A stretch of DNA of 39,150 nt, taken from Microbacteriaceae bacterium UBA1487. GTDB lineage: Bacteria > Actinomycetota > Actinomycetes > Actinomycetales > Microbacteriaceae. A program made the position numbers and the translations under genes. The notes beneath the pieces were generated by a model. The model had not been told where the DNA came from. It ran no database searches and saw nothing but the letters and a program-made list of their open reading frames with translations. Where the stretch lies: assembly GCA_002325245.1 (NCBI GenBank), contig DCRR01000005.1, positions 111,045 through 150,194 of the forward strand, written 5' to 3'. Of the stretch, positions 23,548-31,849 are shown piece after piece. Each line of letters begins with the position of its first letter. Position 1 is the stretch's first letter.

Positions 23548-24749
23548 GCCTGCCGACGCGGATCGCGCGTCTGCCCTGGTGGGCCCAGGTGCTGGCGATC
23601 TTCGCCGCGTCCCGCGTGGTGACGACCACGATCCTGCTGGTGTTCGCGGCGCTGCAGCCCGCGAATCCGTGGACGGCTGCCTCCCCCGACTACCTGAGCT
23701 TCGCCAAGATCTGGGACGGCCACTGGTACTACATCATCGCCGTGGTCGGCTACCCGACGGAGCTTCCGCTGGATGCCGCCGGTTTCGTGGGGGAGAACGC
23801 CTGGGCGTTCCTGCCCGCCTACCCGGGCGTGATCCGGCTGCTGATGCTGCTGACCGGGCTGCCGTTCGAGCTGCTCGCCGTCGCGGTGTCGGTCGCCTTC
23901 GCGGCGGGCGCGGCGCTCGTCTTCAACCGGCTGATGCACCGGGTGATCCCGGAGAGCGCGCTGTTCGCGACGGTGCTGTTCTGCGTGGCGCCGCTCAGCC
24001 CGATTCTGCAGGTGGCCTACGCCGAGTCGATGCAGCTGTTCCTGCTGTTCGCGGCGCTCCTGCTGCTGCTGGAGCGCCGCTACCTGCTCACGATCCCGGT
24101 GATCGCGACGCTCGCGCTCACCCGGCCGGGGGCGCTGGCGTTCGCGATGCTGCTGGGGCTGCATGCGATCCACCGCTTCGTGACCCGGGCGCGGGACCCG
24201 TTCCCGATGCGGGAGCGCGTCCGCCTGGTCGTCGCGGGGCTGGCGAGCGCCGTGTTCGGCTTCGCCTGGCTGGGGATCGCCGCGCTGGTGACCGGCTCGC
24301 CGTCCGCGTACCTCGATACCGAGCTGGCGTGGCGCGTCGTCTACGTCGGCCGCGATCACCTCGTCCCGTTCCAGCCCTGGTTCCAGGCGGCCGACTGGTG
24401 GCTGCGCTGGAACGGCGTCCCGGGCAGCGCCGCCGGCTGGCTCGGCGCGATCCTGCTGCTGCTGCTGATTGCCGCGTTCGCGATCCTCCTGCTGACGCCC
24501 GCCGCGCGTCGGCTGGGGGTGGACCTGCGGCTCTGGCTGGTGAGCTATGTCGCCTACCTGCTGGCGGTGTTCTTCCCTCAGTCGAGCGTGTTCCGTCTGC
24601 TGATGCCGCTGGCGCCGGGGCTCGGCGCGCTCGCGCTGCCGCGCTCGCGGGTCTACCGCATCCTGCTCGCGCTCGTCTTCATCGCGCTGCAGGTGGGCTG
24701 GACCTACATCGGCTGGTGGGTCGACGGGGCGGATTGGACACCGCCGTAG
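23526..24749 (+). CDS. Membrane glycosyltransferase, PIG-V-like (mannosyltransferase family)
   Basis: Integral membrane protein of 407 aa with about ten hydrophobic segments. It has hallmarks of the PIG-V-like GT-C group: IWDGHWYYIIAVVGYP after the first membrane segment (acidic residue in the first external loop), AWAFLPAYPGVIRLL and VAYAESMQLFLLF. It probably transfers a sugar from a polyprenyl-phosphate donor onto an envelope glycan or lipid; donor and acceptor cannot be told. ATG 23526 overlaps the end of dapE by 22 nt, so it is probably translated from the same mRNA, although no functional link to lysine synthesis is evident. Confidence 0.75.
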   Translation: MADGARLSLPTRIARLPWWAQVLAIFAASRVVTTTILLVFAALQPANPWTAASPDYLSFAKIWDGHWYYIIAVVGYPTELPLDAAGFVGENAWAFLPAYPGVIRLLMLLTGLPFELLAVAVSVAFAAGAALVFNRLMHRVIPESALFATVLFCVAPLSPILQVAYAESMQLFLLFAALLLLLERRYLLTIPVIATLALTRPGALAFAMLLGLHAIHRFVTRARDPFPMRERVRLVVAGLASAVFGFAWLGIAALVTGSPSAYLDTELAWRVVYVGRDHLVPFQPWFQAADWWLRWNGVPGSAAGWLGAILLLLLIAAFAILLLTPAARRLGVDLRLWLVSYVAYLLAVFFPQSSVFRLLMPLAPGLGALALPRSRVYRILLALVFIALQVGWTYIGWWVDGADWTPP

Positions 24750-24782
24750 GCGCCGTGTTAACCGTGCGTCCCTCGAATACGA

Positions 24783-24788
24783 GATAAT
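24783..24788 (+). promoter_or_regulatory. -10 of the DUF3117 gene
   Basis: GATAAT, close to the sigma-A consensus. An upstream TTAACC (24758-24763) is spaced a long 19 bp. A leader of about 25 nt with GAAAGGGG (24803-24810) precedes ATG 24818. Confidence 0.45.
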
Positions 24789-24817
24789 GGGAGAACGCCA
24801 TCGAAAGGGGACTACTC

Positions 24818-24991
24818 ATGGCAGCCATGAAGCCGAGGACCGGTGACGGCCCGATGGAGGCTGTGAAGGAGGGACGCCTCATCATTGTGCGCGTTCCGCT
24901 CGAGGGTGGCGGGCGACTCGTCGTCTCAGTCAACGACGATGAGGCCAAGGAGCTGCGCGATGCTCTGGTCGGAGCCGTCGGCGAGGCCTAG
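24818..24991 (+). CDS. DUF3117 micro-protein
   Basis: Protein of 57 aa beginning MAAMKPRTGDGPMEAVKEGR, the highly conserved start of the actinobacterial DUF3117 family, followed by LEGGGRLVVSVNDDEAKELRDAL. Its function is not established. It has its own -10 and a good Shine-Dalgarno (GAAAGGGG, 7-nt spacer), which suggests abundant expression. It is convergent with the methyltransferase gene, 23 bp away. Confidence 0.93.
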   Translation: MAAMKPRTGDGPMEAVKEGRLIIVRVPLEGGGRLVVSVNDDEAKELRDALVGAVGEA

Positions 24992-25014
24992 ACGCCGCCG
25001 ACTCGAGGCGCGGT

Positions 25015-25644
25015 TCAGCCCGCGCGGGTAACCAGCTGAAGAAGCCCATCGCCGGAGGTGGAGAGCGCGACCGTGTGCGTCTCGCTCTCCCCAATGGCGC
25101 CCAGGAGCGCCCGGAACTCGGCGACGGTCTCGTCGCGCTGCACGGGATCGGCGACCTTGCCGCGCCACAGCGCGTGCGGCACGAGCACGAGTCCGCCGGC
25201 GCGCGCGATGCGCAGCGCGTGCTCGACGTACGCCAGCAACGAGGTGGTGTCCGCGTCGACGAGAACGAGGTCGTAGGCGCCGTCGTTCATCCGCGGGAGG
25301 ACATCGAGCGCGCGGCCGGCGATCAGTCGGAGCTGGTTGGCGGGGATGCCGGCGCTCAGCAGGCTGGCGCGGGCGCTCTGCTGGTGGTCGGGCTCCACAT
25401 CGATCGTGGTGAGGGTTGCCGCGGGGGCGCCGTCGAGCAGCGCGAGCCCCGATACGCCCGCTCCGGTTCCGATCTCGAGGATGGTGCGAGCCCCGCTCGC
25501 GGCGGCGAGCACGCGCAGCTGGGCGGCGACGCCGGGGCTGACCGCGTCGATTCCGAGCTCGTGCGAGTGCTGGCGTGCGAGGGTCATCGCGGGGGGTTCG
25601 GGAACGAACTCCTCCGCGAACTTCCAGCTCAATTCGTGGTTCAC
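25015..25644 (-). CDS. SAM-dependent O-methyltransferase (class I, methyltransf_3 family)
   Basis: Protein of 209 aa. Motif I is LEIGTGAGVSGLALL, followed by the acidic DVEPDH and the metal-site region LVLVDADTTSLLAYVEHALR, as in catechol/caffeoyl-CoA-type O-methyltransferases. The substrate is unknown. The GTG 25644 start has AAGGAG 4 nt upstream and a TAGGGT -10 at 25662-25667, giving a short leader. It is divergent from tatB across 51 bp. Confidence 0.88.
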   Translation of the reverse strand: MNHELSWKFAEEFVPEPPAMTLARQHSHELGIDAVSPGVAAQLRVLAAASGARTILEIGTGAGVSGLALLDGAPAATLTTIDVEPDHQQSARASLLSAGIPANQLRLIAGRALDVLPRMNDGAYDLVLVDADTTSLLAYVEHALRIARAGGLVLVPHALWRGKVADPVQRDETVAEFRALLGAIGESETHTVALSTSGDGLLQLVTRAG

Positions 25645-25661
25645 GTGACTCCTTCGGCCCC

Positions 25662-25667
25662 ACCCTA
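25662..25667 (-). promoter_or_regulatory. -10 hexamer of the O-methyltransferase gene
   Basis: TAGGGT on the minus strand, 17 nt from GTG 25644. This gene has a short leader with AAGGAG, unlike the leaderless genes. Confidence 0.45.
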
Positions 25668-25683
25668 TCGACCGAGGGCCGCA

Positions 25684-25689
25684 TAGGAT
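25684..25689 (+). promoter_or_regulatory. Leaderless -10 hexamer of tatB
   Basis: TAGGAT, 6-nt spacer, ATG 25696. Confidence 0.6.
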
Positions 25690-25695
25690 GAGCGC

Positions 25696-26088
25696 ATGTC
25701 GTTCGGGCTGACATTTGACAAGCTGCTGATCATTCTGGTGATCGCGGTCTTCGTCATCGGGCCGGATCGGCTTCCCGGCTATGCGGCCCAGCTGGCCCGG
25801 CTGGTGCGCTCGCTGCGCGACCTCGCCAATGGGGCGAAGGATCGGATGCGCGAGGAGATGGGGCCCGAGTTCGACGAGGTCGACTGGACCAAGCTCGATC
25901 CGCGGCAGTACGACCCGCGCCGCATCATCCGCGACGCGCTGCTCGACGATCCGGCACCGGTCAAGCCGGTGACGGCGACGATGGCGGCGGCTCCGCGCCG
26001 CCGCGGCAGCCGCGAGTCGGCCTACGAGCAGCGTCAGCGCAAGCTCGGCAACGGCAAGCCCGCACCGTTCGACTCCGAGGCGACCTGA
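25696..26088 (+). CDS. tatB: Sec-independent protein translocase subunit TatB
   Basis: Protein of 130 aa. It has an N-terminal membrane helix (FDKLLIILVIAVFVIGPDRLP, with the Gly-Pro hinge and LP), an amphipathic helix (AAQLARLVRSLRDLANGAKDRM) and a charged cytoplasmic tail. The acidic stretch MGPEFDEVDWTKLDPRQYDPRRI is typical of actinobacterial TatB and distinguishes it from the shorter TatA. It would form the receptor complex with TatC for twin-arginine substrates. No tatA or tatC lies in the window. Convergent with gabD2, 18 bp apart. Confidence 0.9.
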   Translation: MSFGLTFDKLLIILVIAVFVIGPDRLPGYAAQLARLVRSLRDLANGAKDRMREEMGPEFDEVDWTKLDPRQYDPRRIIRDALLDDPAPVKPVTATMAAAPRRRGSRESAYEQRQRKLGNGKPAPFDSEAT

Positions 26089-26106
26089 GGCGACGCGCCC
26101 CGCGGC

Positions 26107-27699
26107 TCAGCCGCGTCGGATGGTGCGCAGCGCCCGCAGCCCGAGCAGCATCACGCCCGCGAGTCGGGCGTGCTCGGCGCCGGTGCGCGGCAGCCGGATG
26201 ATCCCGGTGGCACGCGCGATCTGCACTGTGTCGGTGTAGCGCAGGATCCCGTCCGGTCCGTTGCGACGCCCCAGCCCCGAGAGCTTGACACCGCCGGACG
26301 GTGCGGCGACCGCCGAGAAGGTCGCGCGATAGCCCTCGTTGATGTTGATCGTTCCCGCCTGCAGCCGCTCGGCGAGGCGCCGCGCGCGCCGGACGGAGCC
26401 GGAGAACACGGAGGCGTTCAGGCCGAAGCGGGTGTCGTTGGCGGTCGCGATGGCGGCGTCGTCGTCGTCGACGATGACGATGCTGGCGACCGGTCCGAAG
26501 GTCTCGTCGCGCGCACACGCCATCTGGTCGGTGACGCCGGTCAGCAGCGTCGGCTCGTAGAAGTACGGCCCGAGGTCGGGGCGGGGGCGGCCACCCGCCA
26601 GCACCGCGGCGCCGCGGGCGACGGCATCGTCGACGTGGGCGCGCACCCGCTCGAGCTGCGCGGCCGAGGTGAGCGAGCCGACGTCGACCGAGTAATCGAA
26701 TGCGGAGCCGAGTCGAACGCTCGCGACCGCCTCGGCGAGCGCGGGAATGAAGCGGTCGGCGATCCCGCGGTGCACCAGAACGCGCTCCGCCGAGACGCAC
26801 AGCTGCCCCGCCGCGGCGAAGCAGGCATGTGCGACCGAGACGGCAACGCGCTCCACGTCGACGTCGTCGAGCACGATCACCGGATTCTTGCCGCCGAGTT
26901 CGAGCGAGACGGGGGTGAGCGTGGCGGCGGCCTGCGTGGCGACCGTGATGCCGGTCGCCGTGGAGCCGGTGAACGCGACGACGTCGGAGGCAGCGACGAG
27001 CGCCGAGCCGACCTCGGGGCCGGGGCCCGTGACGACCGCCCAGAGCTCGGCGGGGAGCCCCGCGTCGATGAAGGCGCCGCGGGTGGCGAGAATGCTCAAG
27101 GCGCCCTGGTCATCCGCTTTCTGCAGCACGGCGTTGCCGGCGGCGAGCGCCGGGGCGATGTCCATCGCGGTGAGGCTGGGCGGGTAGTTCCATGGGGTCA
27201 CGACGCCGACCAGCCCCTTGGGGCGGTGGCTGACGCGCGTCTGCATGACCAGCGGGATGCCCGCCCGGCGGCGGCGGCTGGCCAGCACGCGCGGGGCGGC
27301 GATCGCGGCGTACCGCGTGGCGGCTGCGGCGTTGAACAGCTCCTCGAAGGCCTGCGAGCGCGACTTGCCGGTCTCGAGCTGGATCGCATCGAGCACGAGC
27401 TCGCGCCGCGCGAGCAGCAGGTCGTGAGCGCGCAGCAGCACCCGGCGCCGGTGGGCGGGGCTCGTGCGGGCCCACGCGCGCTGCGCGCTGCGCGCGGTGG
27501 CCGCGGCGCGCTCCACCTCCGCCGCCGTGTTGTGCGGCAGAAGGTGCAGCGTCTCGCCCGTGAACGGGGCGAGGATCTCGACGCGGCCGCCGGAAGCCGG
27601 CACGAGTCCCGAGACGAGTTCATCGATGGTCTCGGCGGCAAGGACATTGGAGGCGCTGCGCGCGGTGCCGCGTGACCGATCGGCGGTGATTCCGGACAT
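26107..27699 (-). CDS. gabD2: Succinate-semialdehyde dehydrogenase (NADP+), GabD2-like
   Basis: Aldehyde dehydrogenase of 530 aa closest to the actinobacterial GabD2 group, which oxidises succinic semialdehyde to succinate. The cofactor and active-site pattern is complete: VTPWNYP (N171), FTGSTATG, LELGGKNP (general base E267) and GQLCVSAE (nucleophile C301). The substrate is inferred from the subgroup; a broad-specificity ALDH is the alternative. ATG 27699 follows TAGACT by 6 nt. Divergent from the MFS gene across 57 bp. Confidence 0.82.
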   Translation of the reverse strand: MSGITADRSRGTARSASNVLAAETIDELVSGLVPASGGRVEILAPFTGETLHLLPHNTAAEVERAAATARSAQRAWARTSPAHRRRVLLRAHDLLLARRELVLDAIQLETGKSRSQAFEELFNAAAATRYAAIAAPRVLASRRRRAGIPLVMQTRVSHRPKGLVGVVTPWNYPPSLTAMDIAPALAAGNAVLQKADDQGALSILATRGAFIDAGLPAELWAVVTGPGPEVGSALVAASDVVAFTGSTATGITVATQAAATLTPVSLELGGKNPVIVLDDVDVERVAVSVAHACFAAAGQLCVSAERVLVHRGIADRFIPALAEAVASVRLGSAFDYSVDVGSLTSAAQLERVRAHVDDAVARGAAVLAGGRPRPDLGPYFYEPTLLTGVTDQMACARDETFGPVASIVIVDDDDAAIATANDTRFGLNASVFSGSVRRARRLAERLQAGTININEGYRATFSAVAAPSGGVKLSGLGRRNGPDGILRYTDTVQIARATGIIRLPRTGAEHARLAGVMLLGLRALRTIRRG

Positions 27700-27705
27700 G
27701 CGCGC

Positions 27706-27711
27706 AGTCTA
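27706..27711 (-). promoter_or_regulatory. Leaderless -10 hexamer of gabD2
   Basis: TAGACT on the minus strand, 6-nt spacer, ATG 27699. Confidence 0.55.
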
Positions 27712-27744
27712 CGACGCGGTGACCCGACGGACGCCGACGATGGG

Positions 27745-27750
27745 TAGCAT
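27745..27750 (+). promoter_or_regulatory. Leaderless -10 hexamer of the MFS gene
   Basis: TAGCAT, 6-nt spacer, ATG 27757; the same hexamer as used by the DCC and LysR genes. Confidence 0.6.
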
Positions 27751-27756
27751 CGTTTC

Positions 27757-29214
27757 ATGGATTCCTCTTTGCGCACCGGGGGTCGGCGCACCGAAGGGCT
27801 GCGGGCAGGCATTGTCGCTCGCTATGCGCTCGGTTCGGTCGGGACCGGCGGATTCGGCACACTTCCCGGGCTCGTTCTCGTCTACTACCTGACGGACACG
27901 CTCGGGGTGACGGCGCTGCTCGCGGGAGTCCTGGTCACGCTGGCGAAGGTCTGGGACGTCATGATCGATCCGATCATCGGCGCCCGCAGCGACCGGCAGA
28001 TCGCGGCCACCGGCTACCGCCGTCGGTTCATGGTGATCGGCGCGGTGTTCCTTCCGATCTTCTTCGTGCTGACCTTCGCCGTGCCGGCGGGGCTGCCCGC
28101 GTGGGCTTCGGCGATCTGGGTGTTCCTGGCCTTCCTGCTGGCCGCGACGGCGTTCAGCCTGTTCCAGGTGCCGTACATCGCGCTTCCCGCCGAACTCGTC
28201 TCCGACTACAACGCGCGGACCCGGCTGCTCTCGGCGCGCGTGGTCGTGCTCACCTTCGCGATCCTGCTGTTCGGGGCCGGGGGACCGGCACTGCGCTCGC
28301 TCGGCGGCGATGACTCGCACCTCGGGTACCTGATCATGGCGGTCGTCGCCGGACTCGTGCTCGGCGGATCCTTCCTGGTCACCTCGACCGTGGAGAAGGC
28401 GGCGCGCGTCGGCGGAGCCCCGCGCCCTCCGGTGTCGGAGCCGGTGAGCGGCCTCGCCGCCCCGCGCGAGACCCTCGGTGAGCACTACCGTCGCGGCGTG
28501 CGGACGCTGCGCACCAGCCAGCCGTTCCGCGCCCTGTTGATCACCTTCGTGCTCCAGGCCCTGGCCACCGGGATCATGCTCGCCGGCGCCCAGTACGTCG
28601 CACGCTACGTGCTGCACGACGAGGACGCGGTGACCTTCATCTTCCTCGCGCTGATCGCGCCGGCCCTCGTCTTCGCACCCATCTGGGGCACGGTCGCGAA
28701 CCGCATCGGCAAGGAGCGCGCCTTCGCCGTCGCCTCGACGATGTACGGCATCGCCGCGCTCGCGATGGTGGCGCTGGCGTGGTTCCCCGGCTCCTGGGTC
28801 TACGGACCGGTCGCGCTTGCGGGTGCCGCCTACGCGGGCATGCAGTCGCTGCCGCTCGCCATGCTTCCCGACGTCATCGCCGTCGACGCGCGCCGCCACG
28901 GCCCGGGCCGGGCCGGCACGTTCAGCGGCGTCTGGACGGCCGGCGAGACCACCGGCATGGCGCTCGGCACGACCGTGCTGGCGATCATCCTGACGGTCAC
29001 CGGCTACCTGGAGTCGACCGCTGCCGTCGACGTGGAGCAGTCCGCCTCGGCGGTGCTCGGCATCGTCGTGAGCTTCAGCGCGGTTCCTGCGCTGCTCATC
29101 CTGGTGAGCCTGATCACGCTGCGGCGGTACCCGCTGCGCAAGGTCGACATCGATGAGGCGGCGGTGGCTCCCGTCGTGCCGGGGGCGCCCCCGGCGAGTG
29201 AGGGGATGAGCTGA
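27757..29214 (+). CDS. MFS transporter, GPH (glycoside-pentoside-hexuronide:cation symporter)-like
   Basis: Membrane protein of 485 aa with about 12 helices and a central cytoplasmic loop of about 50 residues. GPH-type motifs are present: KVWDVMIDPIIGARSDR between helices 2 and 3, and VPYIALPAELVSDYNARTRLLSAR in the first half. It is probably a cation-coupled solute symporter; the substrate is unknown. The stop overlaps the ATG of the PLP-decarboxylase gene (TGATG), so the two form an operon and the transported compound may relate to that enzyme. Confidence 0.83.
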   Translation: MDSSLRTGGRRTEGLRAGIVARYALGSVGTGGFGTLPGLVLVYYLTDTLGVTALLAGVLVTLAKVWDVMIDPIIGARSDRQIAATGYRRRFMVIGAVFLPIFFVLTFAVPAGLPAWASAIWVFLAFLLAATAFSLFQVPYIALPAELVSDYNARTRLLSARVVVLTFAILLFGAGGPALRSLGGDDSHLGYLIMAVVAGLVLGGSFLVTSTVEKAARVGGAPRPPVSEPVSGLAAPRETLGEHYRRGVRTLRTSQPFRALLITFVLQALATGIMLAGAQYVARYVLHDEDAVTFIFLALIAPALVFAPIWGTVANRIGKERAFAVASTMYGIAALAMVALAWFPGSWVYGPVALAGAAYAGMQSLPLAMLPDVIAVDARRHGPGRAGTFSGVWTAGETTGMALGTTVLAIILTVTGYLESTAAVDVEQSASAVLGIVVSFSAVPALLILVSLITLRRYPLRKVDIDEAAVAPVVPGAPPASEGMS

Positions 29215-30674
29215 TGCGCTTCGCCGAATCGAGCGAGACGATCCTGGCGCGCCTGGGTGCGCTGCGCGATGCCGACGCGCCCACCCACGGCGGCCACGTG
29301 CTGAGCTATGTCTACGATCCGGGCGTCGCCGAACTCGACGCGCTCGCCGCTGAGGCGGTGCGGATGATGCAGCCCGTCAACGGCCTCGATCCGACGACCT
29401 TCGGCTCGGTCGCGGTGCTCGAGCGCGAGCTCATCGGGTTCACCCGCGAGCTGCTGAACGGCGACGATGACGTGGTCGGCACGGTGACGAGCGGCGGCAC
29501 CGAGAGCTGCCTGCTGGCCGTCAAGACGGCTCGGGACGCCTGGCTCGCGGCGCACGGCGCCGAACCCGGCACGGCGCGGCCGCGCCTGGTGGCCCCGGTG
29601 ACCGTGCACGCGGCCTTCCAGAAGGCGGCGCACTACTTCGGTCTCGAGCTGGATCTCGCGCCCGTCCTGCCGAGCGGCGTCGTCCAGGCGGCGGAGCTGA
29701 TCGCGCGCCTCGGCGACGATGTCGCGCTCGTCGTCGTCTCGGCGCCCTCCTACCCGCACGCGGGGCTCGACCCCGTTGTCGAGGTGGCGGCTGCGGCTGA
29801 GACGCAGGGCATCCCGGTGCATGTCGATGCCTGCATCGGCGGCCTGGCGCTGCCGTTCTGGCCGGACCTGCCCGACTGGGACTTCCGGGTGCCGGGCGTC
29901 ACGAGCATCAGCGCCGACCTGCACAAGTACGGCTACGCACCCAAGGGCGCCTCGGTGCTGTTGCAGCGCGGACGCGACCGCCAGCGCCTGCAGTACTTCG
30001 CCACGGCGCGATGGCCCGGGTATCCGGTCGTGAACTCGACCCTGCTCGGGTCGAAGTCGGGCGGGCCGCTCGCGGCCGCCTGGGCGATCGTGCACGCGCT
30101 CGGGCGCGAGGGCTTCGCCGAGCTCGCCGCGCAGACGCGCGAGGCGACGCTCGCGCTGCTCGAGACGATCGACGGCATCGAGGGGCTGCGGGTGGTCGGC
30201 GAGCCGACCGGACCGCTGTTCTCGGTGGCGAGCGACGACGCCGTGCCCGCCGAGCGCCGGGTCGACCCGCACGTCTGGGCCGACGCCGCCAAGGGGGAGG
30301 GCTGGATCCTGCAGACTCAGCCGGGCCTCGTCCAGGCCGACGGATCGCACCTGCCGCACACCACGCACCTCACGGTGACGCCGGTCACGGCCTCGGTGCT
30401 CGACGAACTGCAGCCGGCGCTGGTGCGCGCCGCGGATGCCGTGCGCGGCACGCCCCGACCGGACATCAGCGCGCTGCTCGGCGCGCTGCCGCCGCTTCAG
30501 GGGCTGCCCGACTCGGAGACGGCGGCGGCGCTGCTCGGCGGCTTCGGCATCGGCGGCTCCGGCGCGCTGCCCGACGAGTTCGCTCCGCTCATCGCGGCGA
30601 TCGAGGCGCTCCCGGCGCCGCTCGCGGAGCGCCTGCTCGTCGAGCTGCTCGCGCGCCTCGTCGAGCCCCGCTAG
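29214..30674 (+). CDS. PLP-dependent decarboxylase / sphingosine-1-phosphate-lyase-like enzyme
   Basis: Group II decarboxylase fold, 486 aa. The PLP lysine is K238 in SADLHKYGYAPKG; the phosphate-binding region reads TVTSGGTESCLLAVK, the ring-stacking His is in VHAAFQKAA and the PLP-N1 Asp in VHVDACIGG. The pattern is closer to the sphingosine-phosphate lyase/tyrosine decarboxylase-like branch than to classical glutamate decarboxylase. The substrate is not resolvable. The last 80 residues are a helical, Ala/Leu-rich tail. It is translationally coupled to the MFS gene. Confidence 0.82.
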   Translation: MRFAESSETILARLGALRDADAPTHGGHVLSYVYDPGVAELDALAAEAVRMMQPVNGLDPTTFGSVAVLERELIGFTRELLNGDDDVVGTVTSGGTESCLLAVKTARDAWLAAHGAEPGTARPRLVAPVTVHAAFQKAAHYFGLELDLAPVLPSGVVQAAELIARLGDDVALVVVSAPSYPHAGLDPVVEVAAAAETQGIPVHVDACIGGLALPFWPDLPDWDFRVPGVTSISADLHKYGYAPKGASVLLQRGRDRQRLQYFATARWPGYPVVNSTLLGSKSGGPLAAAWAIVHALGREGFAELAAQTREATLALLETIDGIEGLRVVGEPTGPLFSVASDDAVPAERRVDPHVWADAAKGEGWILQTQPGLVQADGSHLPHTTHLTVTPVTASVLDELQPALVRAADAVRGTPRPDISALLGALPPLQGLPDSETAAALLGGFGIGGSGALPDEFAPLIAAIEALPAPLAERLLVELLARLVEPR

Positions 30675-30719
30675 CTCGCCGCGCCCGCACCGGGCCACAT
30701 GCTCCGGAGAAGCGACGCG

Positions 30720-31631
30720 CTAGGAGCGGGCGGCGACGAAGGCGGCGGCCTCCGCGCGCAGGGCGTCCACGACGAGCCGCACCGAGGGGCGCACGGCGGT
30801 ATCGGGCCGCATGAGCGCCCAGATGACGCGCTCGGAGCGCATCCCCCGCAGCGGCCTGGTGACGAGCCCGTTGCCGTGGTCGCGGGTCGTGTAGCGCGGC
30901 AGGATGGCGAGCCCGTGGCCGGCGGCGACGAGCTCTTCGACGATCCCGTTGTCGCCGATGCGCTGCACGACGTCGGCGGGGTGGCCGGTGAGCGATTCGA
31001 GGCTGGTCAGGATGCGATCGAAGGGGAAGTCGACGGGCACCCCGATCCACGGCTCGCTGATGACGTCGTCGGGGGAGAGGGAGGCGCGTGCGGCGAGCGG
31101 ATGCGCCTCCGGCAGCGCGACATCGAGCGGCTCCCGCATCAGCTCGACCGTCTCCAATTGGCGTTCGCGCCAGCTCGCCGTGACACCGCCCGAGTCGGCG
31201 AGCACGACGTCGTAGCTCGCGGTCAGCGCGGCGAAGTCGGGCTGGTTCGGGTCCTGGTCGGTGACGACGAGCCGCAGTCCGGGGGTGTCGGCGAGGCGAG
31301 TGAGGAGTCCGGGCAGCAGCATCATTCCGCCGGTCGGGAAGGTCGAGATGGAGACCTCGCCGCGCGGCGAGTCGCGGTACTCCGCCCAGCTGGATTCGAC
31401 GCGCTGGAGGGCGACGGCGACGTCGATCGCGCGTTCGGCGAGCACGCGTCCCGCCGGGGTGAGGGCGAGGCCGCGCCCGGAGCGCTCGGTGAGGGGCAGT
31501 CCCGCCTCGCGCTCGAGGATCTTGAGCTGCTGCGAGACGGCCGAGGGGGTGAGGGCGAGCGCCTGGGCGACGGCGGTGACGGTGCCGCGCTCGGCGAGCT
31601 CGCGAAGGACCTCGAGACGATGGATGTCCAT
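30720..31631 (-). CDS. LysR family transcriptional regulator
   Basis: Protein of 303 aa: an N-terminal winged HTH (LEVLRELAERGTVTAVAQALALTPSAVSQQLKILEREAG) and a LysR effector domain (EVSISTFPTGGMMLLPGLLTRL...). It should bind the region shared with the divergent 35-aa ORF, where inverted repeats are present. ATG 31631 follows TAGCAT by 6 nt. The effector is unknown. It ends 45 nt from the stop of the convergent PLP-enzyme gene; regulation of that operon is possible but not shown. Confidence 0.93.
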   Translation of the reverse strand: MDIHRLEVLRELAERGTVTAVAQALALTPSAVSQQLKILEREAGLPLTERSGRGLALTPAGRVLAERAIDVAVALQRVESSWAEYRDSPRGEVSISTFPTGGMMLLPGLLTRLADTPGLRLVVTDQDPNQPDFAALTASYDVVLADSGGVTASWRERQLETVELMREPLDVALPEAHPLAARASLSPDDVISEPWIGVPVDFPFDRILTSLESLTGHPADVVQRIGDNGIVEELVAAGHGLAILPRYTTRDHGNGLVTRPLRGMRSERVIWALMRPDTAVRPSVRLVVDALRAEAAAFVAARS

Positions 31632-31637
31632 GTAGCG

Positions 31638-31643
31638 ATGCTA
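31638..31643 (-). promoter_or_regulatory. Leaderless -10 hexamer of the LysR gene
   Basis: TAGCAT on the minus strand, 6-nt spacer, ATG 31631. Confidence 0.6.
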
Positions 31644-31661
31644 AATGATCAGTAAAGAAAG

Positions 31662-31696
31662 ATTCGATTGTGCTTCATGAAGATCAGCGCTCGAAT
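31662..31696. promoter_or_regulatory. Candidate LysR operator: nested inverted repeats
   Basis: ATTCGA (31662-31667) and TCGAAT (31691-31696) flank the perfect 10-bp palindrome CTTCATGAAG (31673-31682). A TGATCA palindrome lies at 31646-31651. The outer right half overlaps the TCGAAT placed 6 nt before the small ORF. Confidence 0.45.
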
Positions 31697-31702
31697 AGAG
31701 CC

Positions 31703-31810
31703 ATGACCTTCCTGATCTTCGTCGCCGCGCTCGCTGTCGCCGCGATCGCCGCCACGCTCACCACCACCGCTCGGGACGGCTACCGTCACCAGCCCACGCG
31801 ACGCGCCTGA
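31703..31810 (+). CDS. Small single-span membrane protein, 35 aa
   Basis: Short ORF: MTFLIFVAALAVAAIAATLT, then TARDGYRHQPTRRA. It has one hydrophobic helix (residues 2-20) and a basic cytoplasmic-type tail. TCGAAT lies exactly 6 nt before its ATG, in line with the other leaderless starts in the window. It is divergent from the LysR gene, the usual position of a LysR target. No family recognised. Confidence 0.6.
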   Translation: MTFLIFVAALAVAAIAATLTTTARDGYRHQPTRRA

Positions 31811-31849
31811 GCGCGCCGCGCGGTCGTCGCAGGGCTGTCGGAGTCGCCG

